Positions 29,050-38,754 of a DNA stretch of 64,000 nt are shown piece after piece; position 1 is the first letter of the stretch, and each line of letters starts with the position of its first letter. The stretch covers positions 55,155,620 to 55,219,619 of the forward strand of contig CAXKWD010000007.1 of the NCBI GenBank assembly GCA_964059195.1, read 5' to 3'. This DNA comes from Ectobius pallidus. Taxonomy: Eukaryota > Arthropoda > Insecta > Blattodea > Ectobiidae. The translations under genes were made by a program, and so were the position numbers. Under the pieces are notes generated by a model. That model saw only the letters and a list, made by a program, of their open reading frames with translations, did not search any database and was not told where the DNA came from.

Positions 29050-31857
29050 ATGGCAAATAGTTGTGATTATATGGATCAGTCTATGTTTAGTAATAGCAAT
29101 TTAGGCACTGAAATTTATTACCAAAATGTTCGTGGTTTAAGAACTAAATCCACGGACCTTTTCGACAATATTAACACAAATGAACCCATCATCATTTGTC
29201 TTACTGAAACATGGTTAAATGATGACCATTATGATCACAATTATTTTCCTGAAATATATCAGGTGTACAGATCTGACAGAAAATATACACTAGTTAGCCA
29301 AACTCGGGGAGGAGGGTCTTTAATTGCCATCAGCAACAGTGTCAGGCATAAACGTAGACCTGAATTAGAACAGACAGATGAATGTGTGTGGATTGAGTTA
29401 ACTCTCAAAAATGCTCAGCCTATTTTAATTGGATGCCATTATTTTGCGCCCAATACGAGTATTGCTGCATTTCAGCAGTATTTCAATTTTCTCGAAAATA
29501 ATTTAGATTGTAACAACTTTCAGGTCATTTTACTCGGTGATTTTAATATCCCTGGTTTCAATTGGCTGGCAGGTGTTGCACCTAACTTATATCACTATCA
29601 TAAAATTAAAGGTGAAATTGTACACCAAACATGCTCTTTCCTAAATTTGTCTCAAATCAATGACACTGTCCCTAGTAAAAATTTATTAGACTTAGTTTTT
29701 ACAAGTCTGGACGAGATCACTGTATCAATACCGGATTATGCACTGGTGAATATAGATAATTATCATCCCCCTATTGTTATGAATTTAATAAGCCAAGTGA
29801 GTGAAGGTACTCAGTTCCCAACAGAAAGTTTATGCTATCACAAAGGTGACTATTATAAACTATACAACACATTAGCTTCATCTGACTGGTCCGCAGTGTA
29901 TAATCAAAAATCACCTGACACTGCTGTTGAAAATCTTGCATACTTAGTTAGTGATGCAATTAATAAGTCAATCCCTAAAACATTTGCTGTTAAACCAAAA
30001 TATCCGGCTTGGTTTTCAAGAGAGCTTAAATTATATATAAGGAAAAAGAAACATTATCATCGACTTTTCAAAAAACACTCGACTGATTTGTATTATCAAT
30101 GTTTCTCAGATTACCGAAGATTGGTAAAAGTAACTATTAAAATTGATAGACAAAAATGGTACAAATCAATCGATCAAGATTTAAGGTCTAACCCTGCTAA
30201 ATTCTGGAGTTATGTTTCGAAGTTACGAAATAAAAATGATCCCGTATTGCATGTTAAAATGAACAATACCATTGTTTCAGAACCATCAAAGCTAGTGAAT
30301 ATTTTCGCAGAGCATTTTCAGATTATAAATACGCCCACTAATGCAGTACCGGGGCCCTATGCTCAAACTGTCACATCTGAATGCCTACATGTTCCAACTA
30401 TCATAGATTCCGATGTCTTGGTAGCTATTCGACACTTGAAACCATCTAAGAGTTCGGGACTCGACCAGATACCAAGCTTTATTGTTAAGGGGTGTGCCCC
30501 AATACTGACACCTGTACTTACATATGTGTATAACCTTTCGCTGGAAACAGAAACTTTTCCTTCAATTTGGAAAATTTCTGCTATCAGACCGGTACATAAG
30601 AAAGGCAAAAGCAAAGAATTGGCAAACTTTAGGCCCATAGCCATATTAAATACATTTTCAAAAATTTTTGAAACCATCATTCATAAACATATTTCATTTT
30701 TCAGTAAAAATAAATTAAATGATTTCCAGCATGGTTTTACCAAGGACATGTCCACAGCAACCAATATTATCACTTTTCTCAATGACATACTTAAAGAAAA
30801 TTGCTCACAATCGCAATCAGATGCCATATTTTTTGACCTGAGCAGAGCATTTGATGTAGTAAATCACGATCTTCTTGTTAAAAAATTGAGTAATTTAGGT
30901 CTACATAACAAGTATGTCAATTGGTTTTCAAGTTATTTAAGAAACAGATCTGCTCGAGTTAGAATATCTAACTATTTTTCAGAGCCTTTTTACATACCAG
31001 ATGGTGTACCCCAGGGGTCAGTGTTGGGTCCCTTCTTGTTCTTAGTTTTTATTAACGACATATCTAATATGCTAACATGTAAGAAAATAGCATACGCAGA
31101 CGACCTATGTATATGGAATAAAATATCTACGGCTTCGGACTGCAAATTACTGCAAAGGAATATCGATTACATACACCAGTGGTGTAAATCAAATTTAATG
31201 ATAATTAACACCAGTAAGACCCAGAGCATGATATTTAGTAGAAAAACTAACCAAATAATATACAATTATCGTCTTGGCCAAAACATAATAGCACGTTCAG
31301 AAAATATAAAATACCTTGGTGTTTATCTTGACTCAAAATTATACTTTCATGTCCATATTGACCATATTTTCACACAGGCCTTAAAAACTCTTGGATTAGT
31401 TCGTTTAATTTCTCATAATTTAAAAAGCATAGAGTCATTAATTACTCTTTACAAATTTTTAATTCGCAGTGGCTTAGAATATTGCAGTGTTGCATATAAC
31501 AGCATTACAGTATCTGACAGTAATAAGCTGGAACGAATACAAAGAAAATTTGTCTCCCTTATACGTAGTAAGTTTAACAGAAATCTGGACTACGATGATA
31601 TACTTAAGTTATTAAATTTGGAAACATTATATAATAGGCGTGTTTCTGCAGATGCTAATTTCATAGCTAAAGTCTTTCGTGGGGAAATACATTGCAAATC
31701 AATTTTAGATAGCATAGGGCTATCTGTACCCCTTACACGAGGAACAAGAAATCGTACAATTTTTGCTGTTCAACAACCGTATGCAATACCTGCGAACGGA
31801 ATGGCTATTGCTGGCAATGCATTATTTAAAAATTCTGATATATTCCACAAGCAGTGA
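29050..31857 (+). CDS. LINE-B ORF2: endonuclease and reverse transcriptase, intact
   Basis: A 935-residue uninterrupted protein starting seven bases after the ORF1 stop. The N-terminal EEP endonuclease has NVRGLRTK near residue 27, TETWLN near 52, GDFN at 163-166 and DLVFT near 214. The reverse transcriptase has KSSGLDQIPSFIVKGC, NFRPIAILNT, FFDLSRAFD, GVPQGSVLGPFLF and YADD at 682-685. There is no RNase H and no clear C-terminal zinc knuckle; the end is LTRGTRNRTIFAVQQPY to IFHKQ. The size fits Jockey/CR1-group ORF2 proteins (roughly 900-1000 residues). It would nick target DNA and copy LINE RNA at the nick. With all motifs present it could act in trans on other copies, including copy 1. Confidence 0.95.
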   Translation: MANSCDYMDQSMFSNSNLGTEIYYQNVRGLRTKSTDLFDNINTNEPIIICLTETWLNDDHYDHNYFPEIYQVYRSDRKYTLVSQTRGGGSLIAISNSVRHKRRPELEQTDECVWIELTLKNAQPILIGCHYFAPNTSIAAFQQYFNFLENNLDCNNFQVILLGDFNIPGFNWLAGVAPNLYHYHKIKGEIVHQTCSFLNLSQINDTVPSKNLLDLVFTSLDEITVSIPDYALVNIDNYHPPIVMNLISQVSEGTQFPTESLCYHKGDYYKLYNTLASSDWSAVYNQKSPDTAVENLAYLVSDAINKSIPKTFAVKPKYPAWFSRELKLYIRKKKHYHRLFKKHSTDLYYQCFSDYRRLVKVTIKIDRQKWYKSIDQDLRSNPAKFWSYVSKLRNKNDPVLHVKMNNTIVSEPSKLVNIFAEHFQIINTPTNAVPGPYAQTVTSECLHVPTIIDSDVLVAIRHLKPSKSSGLDQIPSFIVKGCAPILTPVLTYVYNLSLETETFPSIWKISAIRPVHKKGKSKELANFRPIAILNTFSKIFETIIHKHISFFSKNKLNDFQHGFTKDMSTATNIITFLNDILKENCSQSQSDAIFFDLSRAFDVVNHDLLVKKLSNLGLHNKYVNWFSSYLRNRSARVRISNYFSEPFYIPDGVPQGSVLGPFLFLVFINDISNMLTCKKIAYADDLCIWNKISTASDCKLLQRNIDYIHQWCKSNLMIINTSKTQSMIFSRKTNQIIYNYRLGQNIIARSENIKYLGVYLDSKLYFHVHIDHIFTQALKTLGLVRLISHNLKSIESLITLYKFLIRSGLEYCSVAYNSITVSDSNKLERIQRKFVSLIRSKFNRNLDYDDILKLLNLETLYNRRVSADANFIAKVFRGEIHCKSILDSIGLSVPLTRGTRNRTIFAVQQPYAIPANGMAIAGNALFKNSDIFHKQ

Positions 31858-32417
31858 TTATCATTATTATTATTCTTATTATTAATTGGTATTATTGTTA
31901 TTATTATTACTATTATTATTGTTATTATTATTATTATTATTATTATATATACACACAAGACTGACAAGGATTCTTTCATTATTTTTGATAAAACAGCCAT
32001 ATGCTCTACCAGTTTACTGCTAACAAGAAATGTAATGACACAATCTTTAATTAAAGAATGCGACCTGCTTTCCTCAAATATAAACATATAAACTAGTGTC
32101 TGCATTGAATTACAAGTAATGAATGTGATGACGAAACAAAGTTCATGCTATTGACATAGCTCTGCTGACCGTACAATCAATCATGTTAAACTGCAGACTT
32201 GACAGTTAGGCAGTCAGATGTATTATCTTGTTATTCCTGTTGTATATGTAATACTATTATTATTGGACATAATTATCATCATCATAATTCATCAATGCCA
32301 TTCCTGTATCATAATTCATTTTAATATTAGAAAGAAGCCTACTGTTTAAAATTTGTAAAAATTGTCTGTAGCTTCTATAAATAAATAATTGAAATTTAAA
32401 TTGAAATTGAAATTGAA

Positions 32418-32483
<66 letters not shown>

Positions 32484-33219
32484 GACACTTAGGTAGGCTC
32501 GGCTTACGCCGGTAACATATTGGGCAGACTCGGCCTAAGCAAGGAGTCCCCCTCTTAACTATAAGATTGCCAACATCTACAAATATTTACAACATTATGA
32601 ATTACAGGACACATACAATAAATGTTTACATTTACACAAATTATGTCATTGTTTCTTCATCTACTTCTTTCGGGTTCTGTCCTTCAATACCACCAGAACT
32701 GAGGCTTGGATCTTCATGTTGTACAGTTTCATGTAGTATGAAAGTTGCTCCTAGAAACTTTCTGACAGTGTGGCATGTGCTGAGAAGAGTAGCTTTCTGC
32801 AATTCAACGAACATGTGGTGGTGCAGGTTCAGTGCTGCCAGGGAGCTGTGTAAGCTTTTTGGAATGACTCCTGTGCATGATATCACTATTGGGACTGTGG
32901 TAACTGATTCTAGCTTCCACATGCGTTGTATTTCTATCGCTAGTTCTGTGTATTTTGATATCTTTGTAGCTATTGTTGTTTGCAGATTGGAAGTGTTTGG
33001 ACAAGCAATTTCTATGAGAAATGCAGATCTTTTTGCTTTATCGATGAAAATTATATCCGGCCTGTTGTTCCTGCACATGACATCGGTTATAACATCCCGG
33101 TCCCATAGTAGCTTGTAAGTAGAGTTTTCTAGAACTGGTGGGGGTGTGTATTTCCAATATGCAGTTGGTGGTGTCTGAACAAATCCACATTTTACAGAAA
33201 GTTTCTGGTAAATAATTGG

Positions 33220-33221
<2 letters not shown>
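32484..33221 (-). mobile_element. LINE-D 3' fragment on the minus strand
   Basis: The minus-strand coding end of a LINE, followed by a GC-rich 3' end (GGCGTAAGCCGAGCCTACC) and an AAT tail that merges with the ATT tail of LINE-B copy 3. The 5' truncation point abuts another ATT array. Confidence 0.75.
32638..33215 (-). CDS. LINE-D C-terminal polyprotein fragment (R2-like)
   Basis: About 190 codons, open on the minus strand from the truncation point: SVKCGFVQTPPTAYWKY, LWDRDVITDVMCRNNRPDII, RSAFLIEIACPNTSNLQTT, then YTELAIEIQRMWKL and ISCTGVIPKSLHSSLAALNL. This matches the C-terminus of polyproteins annotated as R2-type retrotransposon products in insects. The RPDIIFIDK...AFLIEIA pattern could be the PD-(D/E)xK-like core of a restriction-type endonuclease, as in R2, but I cannot confirm the lysine placement. 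The polymerase is missing. Function as an isolated fragment is unlikely. Confidence 0.65.

Positions 33222-33278
<57 letters not shown>
33222..33278 (+). repeat. (ATT)n microsatellite inside the Helitron
   Basis: Pure ATT run joining the LINE-D truncation point to Helitron internal sequence. Confidence 0.95.
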
Positions 33279-33503
33279 GGGATAATCAATATTAGCCTAA
33301 ATATGGTCAAACGTTGTTCGATTTGGACGAAACTCACTATACAGGGGTTTTCTGGGCCAAGGAACTCGAATCTGAGGTCGCTTTTACCAGGTGACGCTAT
33401 CTAATCGTGATATATAGTCCACATGATTTAGGTGTTAATATAATGATTTAACTATTATAGGCACGCAAACATAATGTGAAATTTTCAACCTACACCGAAG
33501 AGG

Positions 33504-33569
<66 letters not shown>

Positions 33570-33668
33570 GGAATAATCAATATTAGCCTAAATATGGTCA
33601 AACGTTGTTCGATTTGGACGAAACTCACTATACAGGGGTTTTCTGGGCCAAGGAACTCGAATCTGAGG
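33279..33668 (+). repeat. Partial tandem duplication of Helitron interior
   Basis: Helitron sequence GATAATCAATATTAGCC to GATTTAACTATTAT (33279-33458) is followed by an earlier Helitron segment (GGCACGCAAACATAATG, 33459-33498), another (ATT)n run (33499-33568), and then the start of the same later segment again (33569-33668). The unit thus occurs twice in tandem. Confidence 0.75.
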
Positions 33669-34074
33669 CAAATACTCTCAATAAGAATACCGCCCACTCT
33701 ACTCTATTCCCTTTGTTCAAACTGTCCACTAGCACAGAGGTGCCATCTGTTGAGTGGGAATGGGCAGCAGTCTCAGAAGCTACTTAATGAACCTATATAG
33801 CTGCAGAAATAAATTTGTTTTTCAAAGTCCTGATGACACAGTAACTTATTTTTGTGCTTGATAATGCAGGAATTAGGTCGGGAAATAACACAATTTACAC
33901 TACCGCTAAACTAACTTAATTAAATGACGATAACGCTAATTTTTTAAGTAAAACTTCTTTAGCCGCGGTAGGGGTAAATCGAGAGCTTGTGTAACGCTCA
34001 AAATCGTCACGAAATTAGTGAGGTGTGACGGAACGGACTGCACAAAAAACAATCAACTCAATGATTAGGCTTAT

Positions 34075-34545
34075 CCAAAACTGAAAAAGCCCAAAAATTA
34101 AAAATTAAAAAATCCAAAATTTAAAAAGTTAAAAAATCCAAAATTAAAATATACAAAAAATAAAAAATCAAAGATCCAACATTTAAATAATCTAAAATTT
34201 CAAAATCAAAAAATTCAAAGAACCAAAATTAATAAGTCCAAAATTAAAAAAATTAAAAATAAAAAATCTTAATATCCAAAATTTAAAACATAAATATCCA
34301 AAATTATAAAATATAAAAATAAAAAATCCAAAATAAAAAATAAAAAATTAAAAAATACAAAACTAAAAAAATTCAATGATCTAAAATGTAAAAAAATGTA
34401 AAAATCCAAAATTAAAGAATAAAAAGGTCAGAAATTTAAAAAATCCAAAATCTAAAAAGTCCAAAAACCCAATATTAAAAAGTCCAACAATCCAAAATTT
34501 GAAAAATCCAATAATCCAAAATTGAAAAAATAAAAAATAAAGTTT
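34075..34545 (+). repeat. Degenerate AAAATCCAAAATT repeat tract
   Basis: About 470 bp made almost wholly of AAAATTAAAAAATCC-type words with drift. The apparent minus-strand frame (FFKFWIVGLFNIGFLDF) is a by-product of the repeat and is not a protein. Confidence 0.85.
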
Positions 34546-34894
34546 CACTTCTGCCGCATGGCGTTCCACGCACACTTTGTTTTAATAAGTATTAAAACTA
34601 ATTGTTTCACTTTAATACATTTTCGTGAAAATCAGCTTTAAATTTTAATTCATACGATTTGCAAGATACTTTCTACAATATATACTTTTTTTTTTAATTT
34701 GAAATTTTTACATGTAAAACAATTCGGATGGTAAGCCAATGAACATCTGAATGAATCAGTCTTGTACACACTCTAATTAACGATTTTACTTATTTCACTC
34801 TCAAAATAATTATTACAACCATAGACGGCACATATCATGCCACCTACATAACCGGACATTTTCTTTAGGCCTATGTTGTATTTATTATTTTACT

Positions 34895-36300
34895 CACGGG
34901 TGCCCACCCCCAAAACTTCATTGCTTACCCCACAAACTTCATTGCTCACCCCCAACCCAATTGCCTGTCGACAAGGGCGCCCATATGATAATTTCTAGGG
35001 GGGGGGCAATTTTTTTAATTAATTTATTTTTTGTCGCTTTAACTTCTTGGGCCACATTGTATTTTATATTAATAATATAATAAGTAGCCAGAAAATAATT
35101 GCGGGGAGGGTCGGAAGTGCCGGGGGGGTTTGGAATACCCCCCAAAAAAGGGGTCGGGGGTCCATCCCAGAAAATTTTTAAATGTTGAATTAATGAAAAT
35201 CACATTTTACGCTATTTTAGCACTCAAAAACTAGTTAAGAAATTTGTTTACCATACTCTAAGACATGCCAATGTAAACAAGAAAATGTTACCTAAGTCGA
35301 ATGTCCACCCCGGGAAATTTTTAAATATTGAACTAATGAAAATCACATTTTACGCTATTTTAGCACTGAAAACTAGTTATGAAATTTGTTTACCATACTC
35401 TAAGACATTTCAATGTACATAAGAAATCATTACCTAGGTGGGGGGTCCAGCCCCGGAAATTTTTAAAATATTGAATTAATGAAAATCACATTTTACGCTA
35501 TTTTAGCACTAACAAACTAGTTAGGAAATTTGTTTACCATACTCTAAGACATGCCAATGTAAACAAGAAAATGTTACCTAAGTCGGGTGTCCACCCCCGG
35601 GAAATTTTTAAATGTTGAACTAATGAAAATCATATTTTACGCTATTTTAGCACTGAAAAACTAGTTAGCAAATTTGTTTACTATACTCTAAGACATGGCA
35701 ACTTAAACATGAAATTGTTACCTAAATTATATTACTTATTACTATTTATAAGAAAAGTTAAATAGCACATGGAACAGTGGACATAATAGGCCTACTCATT
35801 ATGTTATGAAAAGAAAATAACTGCTATATCATATTTGACACACCAACAAATCTTGTTTAATTAAATAAATATATTTTTTAAATACAAATATAGAATTTTA
35901 GGTTTTGACTCTTGGGGGTCTGAACCCCCCTTTCCTAATCCACTGTGGATTCTGCTTCCATGTTGTCGATTTGGTAAAACTTCTGCAATTAAAATAATTG
36001 TCTTAAAAGAAAAACACCTGACGATAATAATTAATAATATACATTTTTTTTTCCTTGCGCCCCCCCCGGGTACGCCCATGGCTGTCGAAATTCTTCATCT
36101 TTATCTTTATAAAGAATTAAAAGAGACCTTTTGAAGTTATAGAACTTGGCCGTTTTTATTTTTAACAAATAAAACTCTAATTTTGCAACAATTTTCAACC
36201 GCCGGCCAGAAAATTCATAACACGATAATATTCCCCCCCCCCCAGAAATTTCAATGACGCAGTCTGCGTCTAAACCCCCCCCCCCCCAGTGGGCACCCTG
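34895..36300. mobile_element. Family X DNA transposon, copy 2
   Basis: Ends CACGGGTGCCC and GGGCACCCTG, flanked by a perfect 7-bp duplication TTTTACT (34888-34894 and 36301-36307). It shares with copy 1 the CCCCCAAAACTTCATTG ends, the GGGGGCAATTTTT block and four 144-bp tandem units (starts near 35169, 35320, 35463 and 35606). It also shares the right part ending ACGCAGTCTGCGTCT. It is 1.4 kb without interruptions. Confidence 0.88.
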
Positions 36301-36611
36301 TTTTACTAGAATTTATATTATATTTTCGTACACAAAACACAACAGACAAACGTTAACTATATCAGCTGACGAGTAACTGCCCATTCCTGCTCACTGGCGG
36401 CGCTAGTAGTAGCGTGTCCCGGAAAAAGACAGGGAGTGGACGGTATTACTTATTGAGAGTATTTGTCTGAGGTCGCTTTTACCAGGTGACGCTATCTAAT
36501 CGTGATATATAGTCCACATGATTTAGGTGTTAATATAATGATTTAACTATTATGCTCTTAATTTTTAATTTTTGAAATAATTATCGCGGGCGATGCCGCG
36601 GGCACATGCTA

Positions 36612-37320
36612 TCTTAAAATAATAAAAGGACGTGTTTGTCTGTCTGTCCACGATGCCCAGCGAAATCTACTGAACGCAGAGATCTGAAATTTTAATCATA
36701 GATGGTCTGAAAGGTGGGCGAATGCGCATCGAAGCCGGTTTTTAATTTTAGCTTTCGTTCGCGAGTTGTGAGTGAAAAACTGGCAGAAAACGTGATTTTA
36801 GCGCTGTCGAAGCATCAGATTTCAGTAATACATTTCAATGTCAAATCAATTGCAGTTGGCTTTGGCTATTTTTGTCATACCGTGGTAAAATAGTTTGTTA
36901 TATTGTTGTTATATTGTATCCTATACCGCAGAACTGCGGTCAAAATGGATTAAATAAATATGAAAATATGAAATATGAAATAAAAGCATCGCGATCGCTA
37001 GATTGTTGTAAGCCCACGCTGGTCGATTCATTTGTTTAGAATGTCAAGGCCCGTAGACATATGAAATTTTCAACCTACACGGAAGAGGGATAGGCCTAAA
37101 TATGGTCAAACATTGTTCGATTTGGACGAAATTCACTGTACAGGGGTATTCTGGGCCAAGGAAATCGAATCTGAGGTCGCTTTTACCAGGCGACGCTATC
37201 TAATCGTGGTATGTAGTCCACATGATTTAGGTGTTAATAAATATAATGATTTAACTATTATGCTCTTAATTTTTAATTTTTGAAATAATTATCGCGGGCG
37301 AAGCCGCGGGCACATGCTAG
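36612..37320 (+). mobile_element. Helitron, non-autonomous, copy 2 (complete)
   Basis: Starts TCTTAAAATAATAAAAGG directly after the end of copy 1 and ends GCGGGCGAAGCCGCGGGC, CACATGCTAG, followed by T. The hairpin and CTAG end are intact. At about 36893-36995 it carries a 100-bp insertion ending in AAATATGAAATATGAAA, probably a retroposon tail. Its uninterrupted interior is the reference that reveals the insertions in copy 1. Confidence 0.88.
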
Positions 37321-37437
37321 TTAACAATAAAACAATGTTGATAGGCATGTAACTATTTTTAAATAATTTTAAATTATTATTGTCCTAAGACTGTGTAGGT
37401 ATAACAACTTTTACTACTATTTACTGATCTCTTCTCA

Positions 37438-37612
37438 TTCCATTTAGAAACTTTGTCCCGCCCTACGAAATATTTAGGCCTTTCACATTCACTATAATCA
37501 TTATCATCATCTGCTTCTTGTTCAGTGTCCGTAGACTCACTTCTAGACTCCGCAATGTCTTCTTTAGGATCACTATCGCAATCAAGTTCTTTCTTCTTCT
37601 TCTAGCAACTTT
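37438..37612 (-). pseudogene. piggyBac transposase N-terminal fragment
   Basis: On the minus strand the frame reads KKKKELDCDSDPKEDIAESR, an acidic stretch EQEADDDNDYSECE, then RPKYFVGRDKVSKWNEK. piggyBac transposases open with an acidic N-terminus leading into a (Y/F)xGRDxxxxW motif at the start of the DDE_Tnp_1_7 domain. The catalytic DDD core and the C-terminal Cys-rich finger are absent, so this internally deleted element depends on enzyme from elsewhere. The TTAA-flanked ends support the call. The frame is not a closed gene. Confidence 0.75.
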
Positions 37613-37988
37613 GCACTATCTTCCAATCATTTGAATCAGAAAGATTATATTTCTTCTCCTTTCCACTCATTGCCAAGCCTAAAAGATCATAAAAGATTGG
37701 TATTGTAGGTTTATGATCACTAGTTTCTGCAAGAAATTTGTTTTAAACCAGTAACTTACCTTGTAACAGTAAAGCTCGCGGCGTCTCACAGACGCCATCT
37801 ACATTTTGCAACAATAACGTCACTCCACTCTTGCTAGGCGAAAACTGGAGGGTTGCCGCTTGGATATGTTATTTAATAGTAGTTGACCGAAAGGTAGATG
37901 GCAGGTCAGCACAATGGCCTCATAGGTATTCTAGATATGGTGAAATGAATCTGATCTGGCATCTGTCAGACGCCGACTGCAGGGTTAA

Positions 37989-38346
37989 ATTACTGTGTTA
38001 GGACTTGTTAAATATTTTGGTATTAGTTTCTGCATTTACTTACTTACATTTCAGATCTTGTATTGTTATTCATTGTTATTCAAAGGCTCTACTTATTTGA
38101 GTAATTAAGAGTTCTTGTGATTTGCTATTCAATTTGTAGCCCCTCTAAATTTTCCCTATTACAAATTTATTCTAAATTTCATTAATCTATATTCTGGTTT
38201 CCTTATATTCAAAATTTTGAGTGTTTGGTTTCACCTTATTTTCTACCTCAGTATTATTCTGGCATATTTTAAAATTAAATCATATATTACAGGGTATCCA
38301 ATCTTAATTTCTTGAGTTTTGTCCATTCTGTAGCGATAATCTTAAT
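37989..38346. other. Unrecognised AT-rich spacer
   Basis: No coding or terminal-repeat signature seen between the piggyBac right flank and the 46-bp inverted repeat. Confidence 0.5.
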
Positions 38347-38392
38347 GATTTATGTATAGCGTAGAGCTTTATCACTGGTACTCACTACTAAA
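38347..38392 (+). repeat. 46-bp inverted flank, left arm
   Basis: Reverse complement of 40551-40596 without mismatch. The two arms bracket the Penelope palindrome and LINE-E. Confidence 0.92.
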
Positions 38393-38446
38393 TTGCAGTA
38401 TTTTGTTACCTGTTGGAGCGCTTTCAACCGCATGAAGCGGCCATCT

Positions 38447-38725
38447 TCAGCAACTGACTTCCGTGGTGTTGTTGTTGTTGTTGGGAAGACATTTCTGGAT
38501 AACTGTATCGTACAGCGTGTGCGATTTGAATTGTAACTGTTCGTTTAGGATGTTGGTGTTGTCTTGTGTGGTGTGTCTGTATATTTCATATTGTTCGAGT
38601 GTGTTGAGTGTGTGACCTTTGTGGTTAATGTGTAGGATTTCCATGTCTGTATTGATGTCTGCGTATTCGTGTCCTGTGGTTATTATATGGTTTGCATAGG
38701 CAGAGTCTGTGTTTTGTTTGAGAGC
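38447..38725 (-). CDS. Penelope GIY-YIG domain C-terminus, minus-strand copy
   Basis: Minus-strand mirror of the + strand copy at 38755, differing by a Thr for Ala (FKSHTLYD) and one fewer Asn in the polyasparagine tract. As there, only the end of the endonuclease region is present: TTGHEYADINTDMEIL, GHTLNTLEQYEIYRH, NILNEQLQFKSH, then a stop after TTEVSC. No reverse transcriptase and no GIY or YIG core motif. The two copies read outward from the palindrome centre and each ends close to the arm tip. It is a relic without likely function. Confidence 0.7.
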   Translation of the reverse strand, partial: ALKQNTDSAYANHIITTGHEYADINTDMEILHINHKGHTLNTLEQYEIYRHTTQDNTNILNEQLQFKSHTLYDTVIQKCLPNNNNNTTEVSC

Positions 38726-38754
38726 TCAAAACATGATACACAGAACACATACGA

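Larger units (their letters stand above)
28635..32483 (+). mobile_element. LINE-B copy 3 with inverted 5' end and intact ORF2
   Basis: Starts with a 96-bp inverted copy of its own ORF1 sequence, then the end of ORF1, complete ORF2, 3' untranslated region and a long ATT tail (about 32418-32483). It looks young: it is almost identical to copy 1 and has no lesion in ORF2. Confidence 0.93.
33669..36465. mobile_element. DNA transposon with CAAATACTC ends and 7-bp target duplication
   Basis: Inverted repeats of about 31 bp begin CAAATACTCTCAATAAG at both ends. TCTGAGG flanks both sides (33662-33668 and 36466-36472), and removing the element restores the Helitron sequence known from the second Helitron copy. 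It has no transposase. It holds a degenerate A-rich repeat and family X copy 2. The original element was about 1.4 kb. The superfamily is uncertain. Confidence 0.85.
18946..36611 (+). mobile_element. Helitron, non-autonomous, copy 1 (expanded by nested elements)
   Basis: It starts TCTATATTAATAAAAGG followed by a (TGTC)n stretch, a known insect Helitron 5' form. It ends with a GCGGGCGATGCCGCGGGC hairpin and CATGCTA, where CTAG is expected. Insertion is between A and T, with no target duplication, as Helitrons do. Its own sequence is 18946-19340, then 33279-33498, 33569-33668 and 36466-36611. The remainder is inserted DNA. No Rep/helicase gene is present. Confidence 0.8.
18708..37984 (-). mobile_element. 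piggyBac-like element split by 18 kb of insertions
   Basis: Both ends read CCCTGCAGT inward and are flanked by TTAA (18704-18707 and 37985-37988), the piggyBac hallmark. The element-derived DNA is only 18708-18945 plus 37321-37984, about 0.9 kb. The rest is Helitron DNA and its own insertions. A transposase N-terminal fragment on the minus strand confirms the family. The element was already an internally deleted, non-autonomous copy. Confidence 0.85.

Noticed and set aside
32567..33118. 183-codon plus-strand frame
   Set aside because: Antisense shadow of the LINE-D C-terminal frame, which carries the recognisable motifs.
34381..34575. Phe-rich minus-strand frame
   Set aside because: By-product of a degenerate AAAATCC repeat tract; no start context or homology.
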